From Sphingomonas cavernae (GTDB lineage Bacteria; Pseudomonadota; Alphaproteobacteria; Sphingomonadales; Sphingomonadaceae): a DNA stretch of 64,000 bases. Position 1 is the first letter of the stretch, and each line of letters starts with the position of its first letter. Positions 43,091-51,210 of this stretch are shown piece after piece. The stretch covers positions 620,001-684,000 of the forward strand of contig NZ_QYUM01000004.1 in the NCBI RefSeq assembly GCF_003590775.1. The letters are read 5' to 3'. The position numbers were made by a program, and so were the translations under genes. The notes under the pieces were generated by a model. The model worked only from the letters and a program-made list of their open reading frames with translations. It was not told the origin of the DNA and did not search any database.

Positions 43091-44332
43091 ATGTCAAAAA
43101 CGGCGGTGGTCATTGGCGGTGGGATAGTGGGGCTCTGCAGCGCTCTGGCCCTGCAAGACCGCGGCTTTCGCGTGACGGTGATCGAGGCCGACCGCGAGGG
43201 CCGCGCCGCTTCATGGGGCAATGCGGGGCATGTCGCCATCGAGCAGGTCGAGCCTCTGGCTTCATGGTCGATGATCCGTTCGGCACCGCGCAGACTGTTT
43301 TCCGCAGGCGGAGCACTCGCGCTGCCGATTCGCGACGCCCCGCGCTGGCTTCCCTTCGCAAAGGGCATGGTCCGCGCGGCAGGCCGGTTTGAGGCGGGGC
43401 GCGCCGCGCTCGACAGTCTGTTGGCGCGGACCATGCCAGCATGGCGCGGTCTCGTCGCGATGCTCGGCGAAAGCGCGCTGCTCAAGGAAACCGGCCATTT
43501 CGTGCTCTGGGAAAGCGAAGCGAGCGCAGCGGCGGGGCTCAAGGCATGGGGAAGCGCCGATATCGGCACCGCGCGCTTCCGGCCGATCGACGAGGACGAG
43601 CGCGCGCAGTTCGAGACTTTGCTCGCACGTCGACCGGCGGGCGGGATCCGCTTTGAAAATACAGGACAGGTCGCCGATCTCAGCAAGCTGGCCGACACGC
43701 TGTCGCAGGCGCTGCAGGCGGCCAGGGGCGAGATTCGCCATGCGCGCGTTTCCGCACTGACCATCGAGGATGGCTCGGCGCGGGCCATATTGGAAGGCGA
43801 CGAACGGCTGGACGCCGATGTCATGGTGGTTGCAGCGGGTGCTCGCTCGGGCGAGCTGATGCGTTCCATCGGCACGCATGCGCCGATCATTGCCGAGCGT
43901 GGCTATCATCTCCACGCTCCGTCCGCCGACTGGCCCGAATTGCCTCCTGTCGTGTTCGAGGACCGATCGATGATCGTCACGCGCTTTGACAACGGTCTGC
44001 GTGCGGCGAGCTTCGTAGAGCTCGGTGACATCGACAGCCCCCCGGATCCGCGCAAATGGAAGCGCCTGCGTGCGCATATCGACGCGCTTGGCTTACCAAT
44101 CGGCAGCGATGCGGTGAAATGGATGGGCGCCCGCCCTACCCTGCCCGACTATCTGCCCGCGATCGGACGCAGCGAGCGCGCAAGCAACCTGATATACGCG
44201 TTCGGACACCAGCATCTGGGCCTGACGCTTGCGCCTATTACCGCACAGATCATAGGCGCGCTCGCAACCAACACCGCGGCGCCGGTCGCTCTCGCGCCCT
44301 ATGATATCGAACGTTTCGCCAAAGGAAGATGA
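43091..44332 (+). CDS. FAD-dependent D-hydroxyproline (D-amino acid) oxidase/dehydrogenase
   Basis: DadA-type flavoprotein of 413 residues. The N-terminal dinucleotide fold is VVIGGGIVGLCSALAL, and the C-terminal part includes KWMGARPTLPDYLPAIG followed by FGHQHLGLTLAP, both diagnostic of DadA/hydroxyproline dehydrogenases. It would oxidise cis-4-hydroxy-D-proline to pyrroline-4-hydroxy-2-carboxylate. The ATG at 43091 has GGAAGAG upstream. Longer in-frame starts pass through the operator. It is divergent from the deaminase-epimerase operon and followed five bases later by the M24 peptidase. Confidence 0.88.
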   Translation: MSKTAVVIGGGIVGLCSALALQDRGFRVTVIEADREGRAASWGNAGHVAIEQVEPLASWSMIRSAPRRLFSAGGALALPIRDAPRWLPFAKGMVRAAGRFEAGRAALDSLLARTMPAWRGLVAMLGESALLKETGHFVLWESEASAAAGLKAWGSADIGTARFRPIDEDERAQFETLLARRPAGGIRFENTGQVADLSKLADTLSQALQAARGEIRHARVSALTIEDGSARAILEGDERLDADVMVVAAGARSGELMRSIGTHAPIIAERGYHLHAPSADWPELPPVVFEDRSMIVTRFDNGLRAASFVELGDIDSPPDPRKWKRLRAHIDALGLPIGSDAVKWMGARPTLPDYLPAIGRSERASNLIYAFGHQHLGLTLAPITAQIIGALATNTAAPVALAPYDIERFAKGR

Positions 44333-44336
44333 TGCC

Positions 44337-45524
44337 ATGACCATCGGAGGATCCAACGTCGAGGCCGAGCTCGCAACGCTACTGCCCCTCGCCAACGCCG
44401 CGCCCTCGATTACGCTCGATGAACGGCTCGCGCGGATCGAACGCGCGCGCAGGCTGACGCGCGATGCGGGTGCCGACGCGCTGATCGTCGGCGCGGGCGC
44501 CAGCCTCAACTATTTCGCGGGCGTGAGCTGGGGCGCAAGCGAGCGGCTTGTCGCGCTTCTCATCCCCGTCACTGGCGATCCTGTGATGATCTGCCCCGCC
44601 TTCGAGCTCGGCTCGCTCTCTGCGGAAACCGTGATCGACGCCGAATTCCGGCTGTGGGAGGAGCATGAAAGTCCTTATGCGCTTGTCGCCGATGCGCTGT
44701 CGGCGCTGGGCGCCACGATGCTCGCGGTCGATCCGGCGATGGCGTTCGACAAGGTCAAGCGGCTAGGCGATACCGCGCGCGGCGTCACGCTCGTCGATGC
44801 GAGCCCGGTCATCGACGGCTGTCGCATGTGCAAGTCGCCTGCCGAGCTCGCGCTGATGAAGCAGGCCAAGGCGATGACGCTCGCGGTACACAAGGCCACC
44901 GCGCGCATCCTCGCGCCCGGCATTACCACCACTGAGGTGCGTCGCTTCATCGATCAGGCGCATCGCAGGCTGGGTGCGGCGGGCAGCAGCTTCTGCATCG
45001 TCCAGTTCGGCCACGCTACCGCCTATCCGCATGGTATTCCCGGCGAGCAGGCGCTGGCCGAAAACGACCTCGTGCTGATCGACACCGGCTGCACTGTGCA
45101 GGGTTACCATTCCGATATCACGCGCACATATGTCTTCGGAACAGCGACCGACGAGCAGCGCCGCATCTGGGATCTGGAGCATGCTGCGCAAGCGGCGGCG
45201 TTTGAGGCTGTGCGTCCGGGCCTGCCGTGCGAGGCGGTCGACGCTGCAGCGCGTGATCTCGTCACGCGTGCGGGGCTTGGCCCCGATTACAAACTGCCCG
45301 GCATTCCGCACCGCACGGGGCACGGCATCGGCCTTTCGATCCACGAGCCCGCCTATCTGGTGCGCGGCGACAGGACGCCACTGGCGCCGGGCATGTGCTT
45401 TTCCAACGAGCCGATGATCGTGGTGCCGGAAAAGTTCGGCATCCGCCTGGAAGATCATTTCTACGTGACCGAAAACGGCGCGGAATGGTTCACCCCGCCG
45501 CAGCCGGCGATCGACGCCCTATAA
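44337..45524 (+). CDS. M24 family Xaa-Pro peptidase (prolidase-like)
   Basis: Cytoplasmic dinuclear metallopeptidase that cleaves Xaa-Pro or Xaa-Hyp bonds. The N-terminal creatinase domain is followed by the pita-bread fold with all five ligands: LIDTGC (Asp), HSDITRTY (Asp), RTGHGIGL (His), SNEPMI (Glu) and RLEDHF (Glu). The ATG at 44337 follows the oxidase gene by four bases with AAAGGAAG upstream. No signal peptide is seen. Paired with hydroxyproline catabolism, it would free hydroxyproline from imported dipeptides. A convergent terminator follows. Confidence 0.88.
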   Translation: MTIGGSNVEAELATLLPLANAAPSITLDERLARIERARRLTRDAGADALIVGAGASLNYFAGVSWGASERLVALLIPVTGDPVMICPAFELGSLSAETVIDAEFRLWEEHESPYALVADALSALGATMLAVDPAMAFDKVKRLGDTARGVTLVDASPVIDGCRMCKSPAELALMKQAKAMTLAVHKATARILAPGITTTEVRRFIDQAHRRLGAAGSSFCIVQFGHATAYPHGIPGEQALAENDLVLIDTGCTVQGYHSDITRTYVFGTATDEQRRIWDLEHAAQAAAFEAVRPGLPCEAVDAAARDLVTRAGLGPDYKLPGIPHRTGHGIGLSIHEPAYLVRGDRTPLAPGMCFSNEPMIVVPEKFGIRLEDHFYVTENGAEWFTPPQPAIDAL

Positions 45525-45528
45525 GATC

Positions 45529-45546
45529 CTCCCCGGAAACGGGGAG
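45529..45546. terminator. GAAA-tetraloop hairpin between convergent genes
   Basis: CTCCCCG and CGGGGAG pair perfectly around a GAAA loop, exactly in the 25-base gap between the M24 and Ldh-family stops. It can serve both strands, though neither side has a strong T run. Confidence 0.6.
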
Positions 45547-45549
45547 AAT

Positions 45550-46572
45550 TCAGGCGTCCAGCAATCTCTCCAGATCCTCGTAGAGCGCACGGGGAATCTG
45601 GACTCCTTCGACCAGGCTCCTCGCCCGCGCCTCGAAGCGGCGCTGCGAGGGCAGGCGCGCGCCCTGCCCTGTCATCCCATCGAACAATGCCTCGGCGCGT
45701 TGCATATGCTCGGCCGCGGCAGCGCCAAGGAATCCAGCCGGATCGATCCCGATCACCAGTTCGCCGCCAAAGGGCGAGGCTTTGGCGCCGTCGTCATGCG
45801 CCAGCGATTCGGCGCTGGTCATATCGCCAATCAGCGGCCCCGCGAGCAGCTCGACCATCGCCGAGAGCGCCGATCCCTTGTGCCCGCCAAAGGTCAGCAT
45901 CGCGCCCGCCAACGCCGCCTCGGCGTCGGTGGTGGCATTGCCTTCAGCGTCGATTCCCCAGCCTTCGGGGATCGACTTGCCCGCGCGACGATGCAACTCG
46001 ATCTCACCGCGCGCGACAGCGGTGGTCGCGAAGTCGAATACGAAGGGATGTTCGCCCGGCCGCGGCCAACCAAAGGCGATCGGGTTGGTGCCGAAAAGCG
46101 GCTTGATACCGCCTGCCGGCGCAACCCAGGCATGACTCGGCGTGAAGGCAAGCGCAACCAGCCCATGCGCAGTCACCGCCTCGATCTCGGGCCAGAGCGC
46201 CGAGAAATGGACGCAATTGTTGATCGCCATCGCCGCGATACCCAGCCGCCGCGCCCTTGAGACCAGACGCGGCAGGCCAAGCTCGAACGCGGCCTGCGCA
46301 TAGCCGCCTTTGGCGTCGACGCGCACCAGCGCCGCCGCCGCATCCGCCATGCTGGGCTCGGCATCGGGCACGACCTTGCCCGCCTTGAGCGTATGGACGC
46401 AGACGAGCAATCGATAGAGGCCGTGCGAAGCGCAGCCATCGCGTTCACCCGCGACCATCGTCTCGGCCACGGCATCGACATGCGGCGCCTTCAGGCCGTG
46501 TCGTGCCAGAACGGCGCGCGCGAAGTCGCGCGCTTCATCCAGCGACATGCGCACGAAAGCGTCACTCATCAT
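45550..46572 (-). CDS. Ldh/malate dehydrogenase (YlbC) family NAD(P)H oxidoreductase, probable cyclic imine reductase
   Basis: A 340-residue member of the non-Rossmann Ldh2/YlbC/DpkA family. Typical pieces are GERDGCASHGLYRLL, NNCVHFSALWPE (catalytic His) and FGTNPIAFGWPRPG with the DFATTAVARGE cofactor segment. DpkA-type members reduce pyrroline-2-carboxylate to L-proline, a role that fits an operon where D-proline or 3-hydroxyproline could give pyrroline-2-carboxylate. Lactate or ureidoglycolate activity cannot be excluded. Its start overlaps the preceding DUF885 gene by 11 bases, so the two are coupled. Confidence 0.8.
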   Translation of the reverse strand: MMSDAFVRMSLDEARDFARAVLARHGLKAPHVDAVAETMVAGERDGCASHGLYRLLVCVHTLKAGKVVPDAEPSMADAAAALVRVDAKGGYAQAAFELGLPRLVSRARRLGIAAMAINNCVHFSALWPEIEAVTAHGLVALAFTPSHAWVAPAGGIKPLFGTNPIAFGWPRPGEHPFVFDFATTAVARGEIELHRRAGKSIPEGWGIDAEGNATTDAEAALAGAMLTFGGHKGSALSAMVELLAGPLIGDMTSAESLAHDDGAKASPFGGELVIGIDPAGFLGAAAAEHMQRAEALFDGMTGQGARLPSQRRFEARARSLVEGVQIPRALYEDLERLLDA

Positions 46573-48325
46573 CGGGATACGGCCCCTTGCCGCCCTCTGC
46601 GATGAAGCGATCGACGCGCGCGTGAAGCACCGGCAGCGGTACCGAACCTAGCTGGAGCACGGTGTCGTGGAAGGCGCGGATGTCGAACCTGGCGCCGAGC
46701 GCCTTCTCAGCCTTGGCGCGCGCTTCGATGATCGCAAGCTCGCCCAGATAATAGGACAGCGCCTGCCCCGGCCAGGCGATGTAGCGATCGACCTCGGTGG
46801 TGATCTCGTGCTTCGCCAATGCGGTGTTGTCGAGCATATATTGCTGCGCCTGTTCGCGCGTCCAGCCCATGGTGTGGACGCCCGTGTCGACCACAAGCCG
46901 CGTCGCGCGCCACATTTGATAGCTCAGCATGCCGAAACGGTCATAGGGTGTCTCGTACATGCCCATCTCGACACCCAGCTTCTCGGCATAGAGCGCCCAG
47001 CCCTCGCCAAAGGCCGAGATATAGGTCTGCTGCCGAAATTCGGGCTGATCCTTGTTCTCGCCGGCAAGCGGCATCTGGAAGGCATGGCCCGGCGCGGATT
47101 CGTGCAACGTCAGCGCCGCCAGTGAATAAAGCGGACGCGCAGGCAGGTTCCAGGTGTTGACGAGGTAGATGCCCGGACCGCCGCGGCCGCCCGTGTAGTA
47201 GGGCGCGATATCGTCAGGCACGGGCTTGATCGCGAAGCGCTGGCGCGGAAGCCGTCCGAACCAGTCAGCGACCTTCCCGTCGAACTGCTTGGCGATATAC
47301 GCCGCGCGCATCAGCAGTTCCTGCGGCGTCTTGGCATAGAATTGCGGATCGGTCCGCAGAAAGGTCAGGAAGGCGGGCAGATCGCCCTTGAAGTTCGTCT
47401 CCTGCATCACTTCGAGCATCTCTGCGCGGATCTTGGCGACCTCGTTGAGACCGATCTGATGGATCTCGGCCGGGCTAAGGTCGAGCGTGGTGAACTCGCG
47501 GATGCGCGACTGGTAATAGGCCTTGCCATCGGGCAGGTCCCAGGCGGCGAGCGACTTTTGTGCGCCGGGGATATATTCCTTGCGCAGGAAGGTGATCAGC
47601 GTCTGGTGCGCGGGGATCACATGATCGCGCAGCGCCGCAAGCCCCGCCGCGCGCAGTTCGGCCTGGGTGGCTGCCGGGATGCTCGCGGGCATCTTTTTGA
47701 AGGGCGCGTAGAAGGGATTGTCTTCGGTCGCGCCGGGCTTCAGCACTGAATCCACCGTCGCGTCGCGGCCCTGCAGCGTTATCTGCGGCGGGGTGAACCC
47801 GCGCTTCAGGCCAGCGCGCATATTCTCGATATTCTGCGTGAAATAGCGCGGCAGTTCGGAAAGCTGCGAGACATAGTTGCGGTAATCGGCTTCCTTCAGG
47901 AAGCTGCGCTGCGCGGTGCCCGCAACGTTGCCCCAGAAGCTGGTGTCCGAATTGAGCGGGCGCTCATATTCGCGGAACTGCTGCTCCGCGACGAGCGAAT
48001 CGATCTGATATTTGTAGATCTGATAATTGACCTGATCCTCAGGCGAGAGCCCGGCCGCATCGATCGCTGCCAGCTCGCGCTGCACATCCTGCCAATAGGC
48101 GAGCCGCTTTTGCTGCGCAGCAAGGCTGACATCGGGCAGGTGCGCGCTGATCTCGCGCCCGCTATCCTCATCGTCCGCGAACTGCTGCTTCCGCCAGCTC
48201 CATTCAGCGGTATAAAGCGCCTTGAACTGCGCGCCACCGGCTTCCGCGGCACTCGCGGTTCCCGAAAACGCGGCTGCCGCCCCGATCAATGCTGCGGTTA
48301 TCATGGCGCGCGTGCGGAACTTCAT
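46562..48325 (-). CDS. DUF885 family secreted metallopeptidase, second copy
   Basis: A 587-residue putative zinc peptidase with signal peptide MITAALIGAAAAFSGTASA. The metal motif is TLHESAPGHAFQM and the second Glu motif is AFGEGWALYAEKLG. The C-terminal half repeats the EMGMYETPYDRFGMLS segment of the first copy, so the two are paralogues with moderate divergence. The ATG at 48325 is chosen at the signal peptide. The same frame stays open to 50599, but that stretch is antisense to the GH127 gene. It starts 32 bases from the shared operator and is divergent from GH127. Likely role: trimming deglycosylated proline-rich peptides. Confidence 0.87.
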   Translation of the reverse strand: MKFRTRAMITAALIGAAAAFSGTASAAEAGGAQFKALYTAEWSWRKQQFADDEDSGREISAHLPDVSLAAQQKRLAYWQDVQRELAAIDAAGLSPEDQVNYQIYKYQIDSLVAEQQFREYERPLNSDTSFWGNVAGTAQRSFLKEADYRNYVSQLSELPRYFTQNIENMRAGLKRGFTPPQITLQGRDATVDSVLKPGATEDNPFYAPFKKMPASIPAATQAELRAAGLAALRDHVIPAHQTLITFLRKEYIPGAQKSLAAWDLPDGKAYYQSRIREFTTLDLSPAEIHQIGLNEVAKIRAEMLEVMQETNFKGDLPAFLTFLRTDPQFYAKTPQELLMRAAYIAKQFDGKVADWFGRLPRQRFAIKPVPDDIAPYYTGGRGGPGIYLVNTWNLPARPLYSLAALTLHESAPGHAFQMPLAGENKDQPEFRQQTYISAFGEGWALYAEKLGVEMGMYETPYDRFGMLSYQMWRATRLVVDTGVHTMGWTREQAQQYMLDNTALAKHEITTEVDRYIAWPGQALSYYLGELAIIEARAKAEKALGARFDIRAFHDTVLQLGSVPLPVLHARVDRFIAEGGKGPYPDDE

Positions 48326-48345
48326 AATTGCCCTTCTCCAGCCTG

Positions 48346-48373
48346 TTGCCAAAGCAATCGTATACCGTATAAC
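48346..48373 (+). promoter_or_regulatory. GH127 promoter with embedded 17-bp operator
   Basis: TTGCCA and TATAAC are 16 bases apart, 46 bases upstream of the GH127 ATG. The 17 bases 48357-48373 (ATCGTATACCGTATAAC), which cover the -10 box, are the exact complement of 43043-43059. A repressor bound here would block transcription directly. Confidence 0.72.
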
Positions 48374-48418
48374 TTGCTCATGCAACTGTCCGACAAATGT
48401 CTTGAGGGAGGGACGAGA

Positions 48419-50803
48419 ATGACCCAGCATGGGCCCTGCGCGAGCCGCCGCGAAATGCTCTACGGCGTGGCCATCAGCGCAATGATCGCAAGCACGCCCG
48501 CTGTAGCGCGCGCCGCTACCACTGCAACCGCCCTGCCCGCCAAGGCCAAGGCATTGCCGCTGGGTGATATCCGCCTGCTGCCCTCGCACTTCCTCGACGC
48601 AGTCGAAGCCAATCGCGGCTACCTGATGTCGCTCGAACCCGATCGGCTGCTGCACAATTATCACAAGTTCGCGGGGCTCCAGACCAAGGGCGCGATCTAT
48701 GGCGGCTGGGAAAGCGACACGATCGCGGGCGAGGCGCTGGGTCATTATCTGAGCGCACTCGCGCTGCTCCATGCGCAGACCGGTGACGCCGAGTCCAGGC
48801 AGCGCATCGACTACATCATCGACGAGCTGGCGCGCTGCCAGACGGCGCATGGCGACGGCTATGTCGCGGGCTTCATGCGCAAGCGCAAGGATGGCACCGT
48901 CGTCGACGGCAAGGAGATCTTCCCCGAGATCATGCGCGGCGAGATCCGCTCGGCGGGCTTCGATCTCAATGGCTGCTGGGTGCCCTTCTACAACTGGCAC
49001 AAGCTCTTCGCGGGCCTGATGGACGCGCAGGCGCTGACGGGCAACCGCAAGGCCGTGCCGATCGCGGTCGCGCTGGGCGGCTATGTCGAAAAGGTCTTCG
49101 CCGCGCTCGATGACGCGCAGACCCAGACCGTGCTCGATTGCGAACATGGCGGGATCAACGAAAGCTTCGCCGAGCTCTATGCGCGCACCAATGACAAGCG
49201 CTGGCTGGCGCTCAGCGAGCGGCTCTATCACCACAAGGTGCTCGACCCGATGGTGGCGAAGCGCGACGAGCTCGCCAACATCCACGCCAACACCCAGGTA
49301 CCCAAGCTGATTGGTCTGGCGCGCCTTTACGAACTGACGGGCAATCCCGAGCGCGCGATCGCCGCGCGTTTCTTCTGGGAGCGCGTGACGGGCCATCACA
49401 GCTATGTGATCGGCGGCAATGCCGACCGCGAATATTTCTTCGGCCCCGACCGGATCGCCGACCACATCACCGAGCAGACCTGCGAATCCTGCAACACCTA
49501 CAATATGCTCAAGCTCACGCGGCACCTGTTCGCCTGGGCGCCCGAGGGTGCGTTGTTCGACTATTATGAGCGCGCACACCTGAACCACATCCTCGCGCAC
49601 CAGAACCCCAAGACGGGCATGTTCACCTACATGATGCCGCTGATGTCGGGCACCAAGCGCGAATGGTCCGATCCCTTCGACAGCTTCTGGTGCTGCGTCT
49701 GCTCGGGCATGGAAAGCCATGCCAAGCACGGCGATTCCATCTGGTGGGAAGGCGACGACACGCTGTTCGTCAACCTCTTCATCCCGTCGCGCGCCGAGTG
49801 GAAGGCGCAGCGCGCGAGCTTCGAGATTCAGACGCGCTACCCCTATGAAGGCCGCGTCGACCTGAAGGTCGCAACGCTCAAGGGCTCGGGCCGTTTCGCG
49901 GTCGCGCTGCGCATCCCCGGCTGGGCGAAGCAGTCGGCGATCCAGGTCAACGGCAAGCCGGTGACCGCGATCACGGGCAATGGCTATGCCGTCGTGCGCC
50001 GCCGCTGGAAGGCGGGCGATGTCGTCACGCTCGACCTGCCGCTCGACCTGCGCCTCGAGGCGACGCCGGGCAATGACGGCGTCGTCGCGGTGTTGCGCGG
50101 CCCGATGGTGCTCGCCGCCGATCTCGGCGCCGCCGAAACGCCCTTCGATGCCGCGGCGCCGGCGCTGGTGGGCAGCGACATCGTCGCGGGCTTCCAGCCC
50201 GTGGCGCTGACCGAGGCAACCTATCGTTCGCAGGGTATCGGTCGTCCGGGCGACATGAGCTTCGGTCCCTTCTATCGAAACTATGAGCGCCGCAGCGCCG
50301 TCTATTTCCGCCGCTTCACCGATGCCGAATGGGCGAAGGCCGAGGTCGCCTATGCCGCCGAACAGGCGCGCCTGAAGGATCTTGCCGCGCGTTCGGTCGA
50401 CGTGATGCATCTGGGCGAAATGCAGCCCGAACGCGACCACGCCCTGACATCGGACATCTCCTACCCCGTCGTCTATCGCGGCCGCAACGGACGTGATGCG
50501 CGGACGGGGGGCTTCTTCGAGTTCACGATGAAGGTGAAGCCCGGCCCGCTGATGCTGCAGGCAACCTATTGGGGCGAGGAGCGCAAGCGCCTGTTCCACA
50601 TTCTGGTCGATGGCAAGCGTGTGGCGTCACAAACGCTTAATGCCGAAAAGCCCGGTGAATTCTTCGACGTGGAGTATGCGATTCCCGACGCGCTGACCAA
50701 GGGCAAGAAACAGGTCAAGATCCGCTTCGAGCCCGAGCCCGGCAATACCGCTGGGCCCGTGTTCGGCGTCACGATCTTCACGCCCAAGACGACCAAAGCC
50801 TGA
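48419..50803 (+). CDS. GH127/GH146 family beta-L-arabinofuranosidase, secreted
   Basis: A 794-residue (alpha/alpha)6 enzyme that removes beta-L-arabinofuranose, the sugar attached to hydroxyproline in plant extensins. The Zn-cysteine active site is visible: Glu356 and Cys358 in TCESCNTYNML, and Cys425-Cys426 in FWCCVCSGMESH, equivalent to the zinc ligands and nucleophilic Cys of HypBA1. Glu338 in NADREYFFG is a candidate acid/base. A beta-sandwich C-terminal half ends the protein. The N-terminus has a twin-arginine signal (ASRREML then hydrophobic). The ATG at 48419 has GGAGG seven bases upstream. It is divergent from a DUF885 peptidase across the shared operator. Confidence 0.9.
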   Translation: MTQHGPCASRREMLYGVAISAMIASTPAVARAATTATALPAKAKALPLGDIRLLPSHFLDAVEANRGYLMSLEPDRLLHNYHKFAGLQTKGAIYGGWESDTIAGEALGHYLSALALLHAQTGDAESRQRIDYIIDELARCQTAHGDGYVAGFMRKRKDGTVVDGKEIFPEIMRGEIRSAGFDLNGCWVPFYNWHKLFAGLMDAQALTGNRKAVPIAVALGGYVEKVFAALDDAQTQTVLDCEHGGINESFAELYARTNDKRWLALSERLYHHKVLDPMVAKRDELANIHANTQVPKLIGLARLYELTGNPERAIAARFFWERVTGHHSYVIGGNADREYFFGPDRIADHITEQTCESCNTYNMLKLTRHLFAWAPEGALFDYYERAHLNHILAHQNPKTGMFTYMMPLMSGTKREWSDPFDSFWCCVCSGMESHAKHGDSIWWEGDDTLFVNLFIPSRAEWKAQRASFEIQTRYPYEGRVDLKVATLKGSGRFAVALRIPGWAKQSAIQVNGKPVTAITGNGYAVVRRRWKAGDVVTLDLPLDLRLEATPGNDGVVAVLRGPMVLAADLGAAETPFDAAAPALVGSDIVAGFQPVALTEATYRSQGIGRPGDMSFGPFYRNYERRSAVYFRRFTDAEWAKAEVAYAAEQARLKDLAARSVDVMHLGEMQPERDHALTSDISYPVVYRGRNGRDARTGGFFEFTMKVKPGPLMLQATYWGEERKRLFHILVDGKRVASQTLNAEKPGEFFDVEYAIPDALTKGKKQVKIRFEPEPGNTAGPVFGVTIFTPKTTKA

Positions 50804-50809
50804 CACGCG

Positions 50810-50833
50810 GGGCCCCCGGCAGTGCCGGGGCCC
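50810..50833 (+). terminator. GC-rich hairpin after GH127
   Basis: GGGCCCCCGGCA and TGCCGGGGCCC pair with one bulged C, six bases after the stop codon. There is no T run, but position and strength suggest the operon end. Confidence 0.5.
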
Positions 50834-51002
50834 TACGCCCTCAAGGCGACCGTTTAATCCGATTGTGCGCCCTAAACGCCGCTCGTCAGTACGACTTCAA
50901 GGAACTGTCAGCGTGTCCGGCCGGACATGCTGACAGGGGGCTTCGTCAAATTTCGACCCAGAGGCGGACATCCGTCGGTAGAGGCTGGTGGCGCCCTTCA
51001 TT

Positions 51003-51122
51003 CCCCTCCCTGCAAGGGAGGGGTTAGGGGTGGGTATCGCCGTCAGGCGATCAAAACACGGAGGTATGAAGGGGCTCGCTTCGCTCGCCACCCACCCCCG
51101 GCCCCTCCCTTCTAGGGAGGGG
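51003..51122. repeat. Inverted repeat element with two CCCCTCCCT/AGGGAGGGG hairpins
   Basis: Each end is a 9-bp perfect hairpin (51003-51023 and 51102-51122), and the whole 34-base arms are complementary to each other (left ...GGGGTGGGT, right ACCCACCCCC...). It lies between convergent genes and looks like an intergenic palindromic repeat element of the kind dispersed in sphingomonad genomes. The rest of 50834-51181 shows no gene. Confidence 0.7.
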
Positions 51123-51181
51123 AGCAATTTGAGCTTTCCACGACTTTCCAGACATGTCGCAAGCGCCTCAGCTCATGAGCA

Positions 51182-51207
51182 AAGGCCCCGACACAAGCCG
51201 GGGCCTT
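51182..51207 (-). terminator. Terminator of the DUF5695-type gene
   Basis: AAGGCCCCG and CGGGGCCTT form a 9-bp stem three bases after the stop of the leftward gene. Minus-strand reading ends in TTTGC. Confidence 0.65.
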
Positions 51208-51210
51208 CCC

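Noticed and set aside
46562-50599. A continuous 1345-codon minus-strand frame
   Set aside because: Only the part from 48325 is the DUF885 gene. The upstream two thirds are antisense to GH127, Arg/Ala/His-rich and lack family features.
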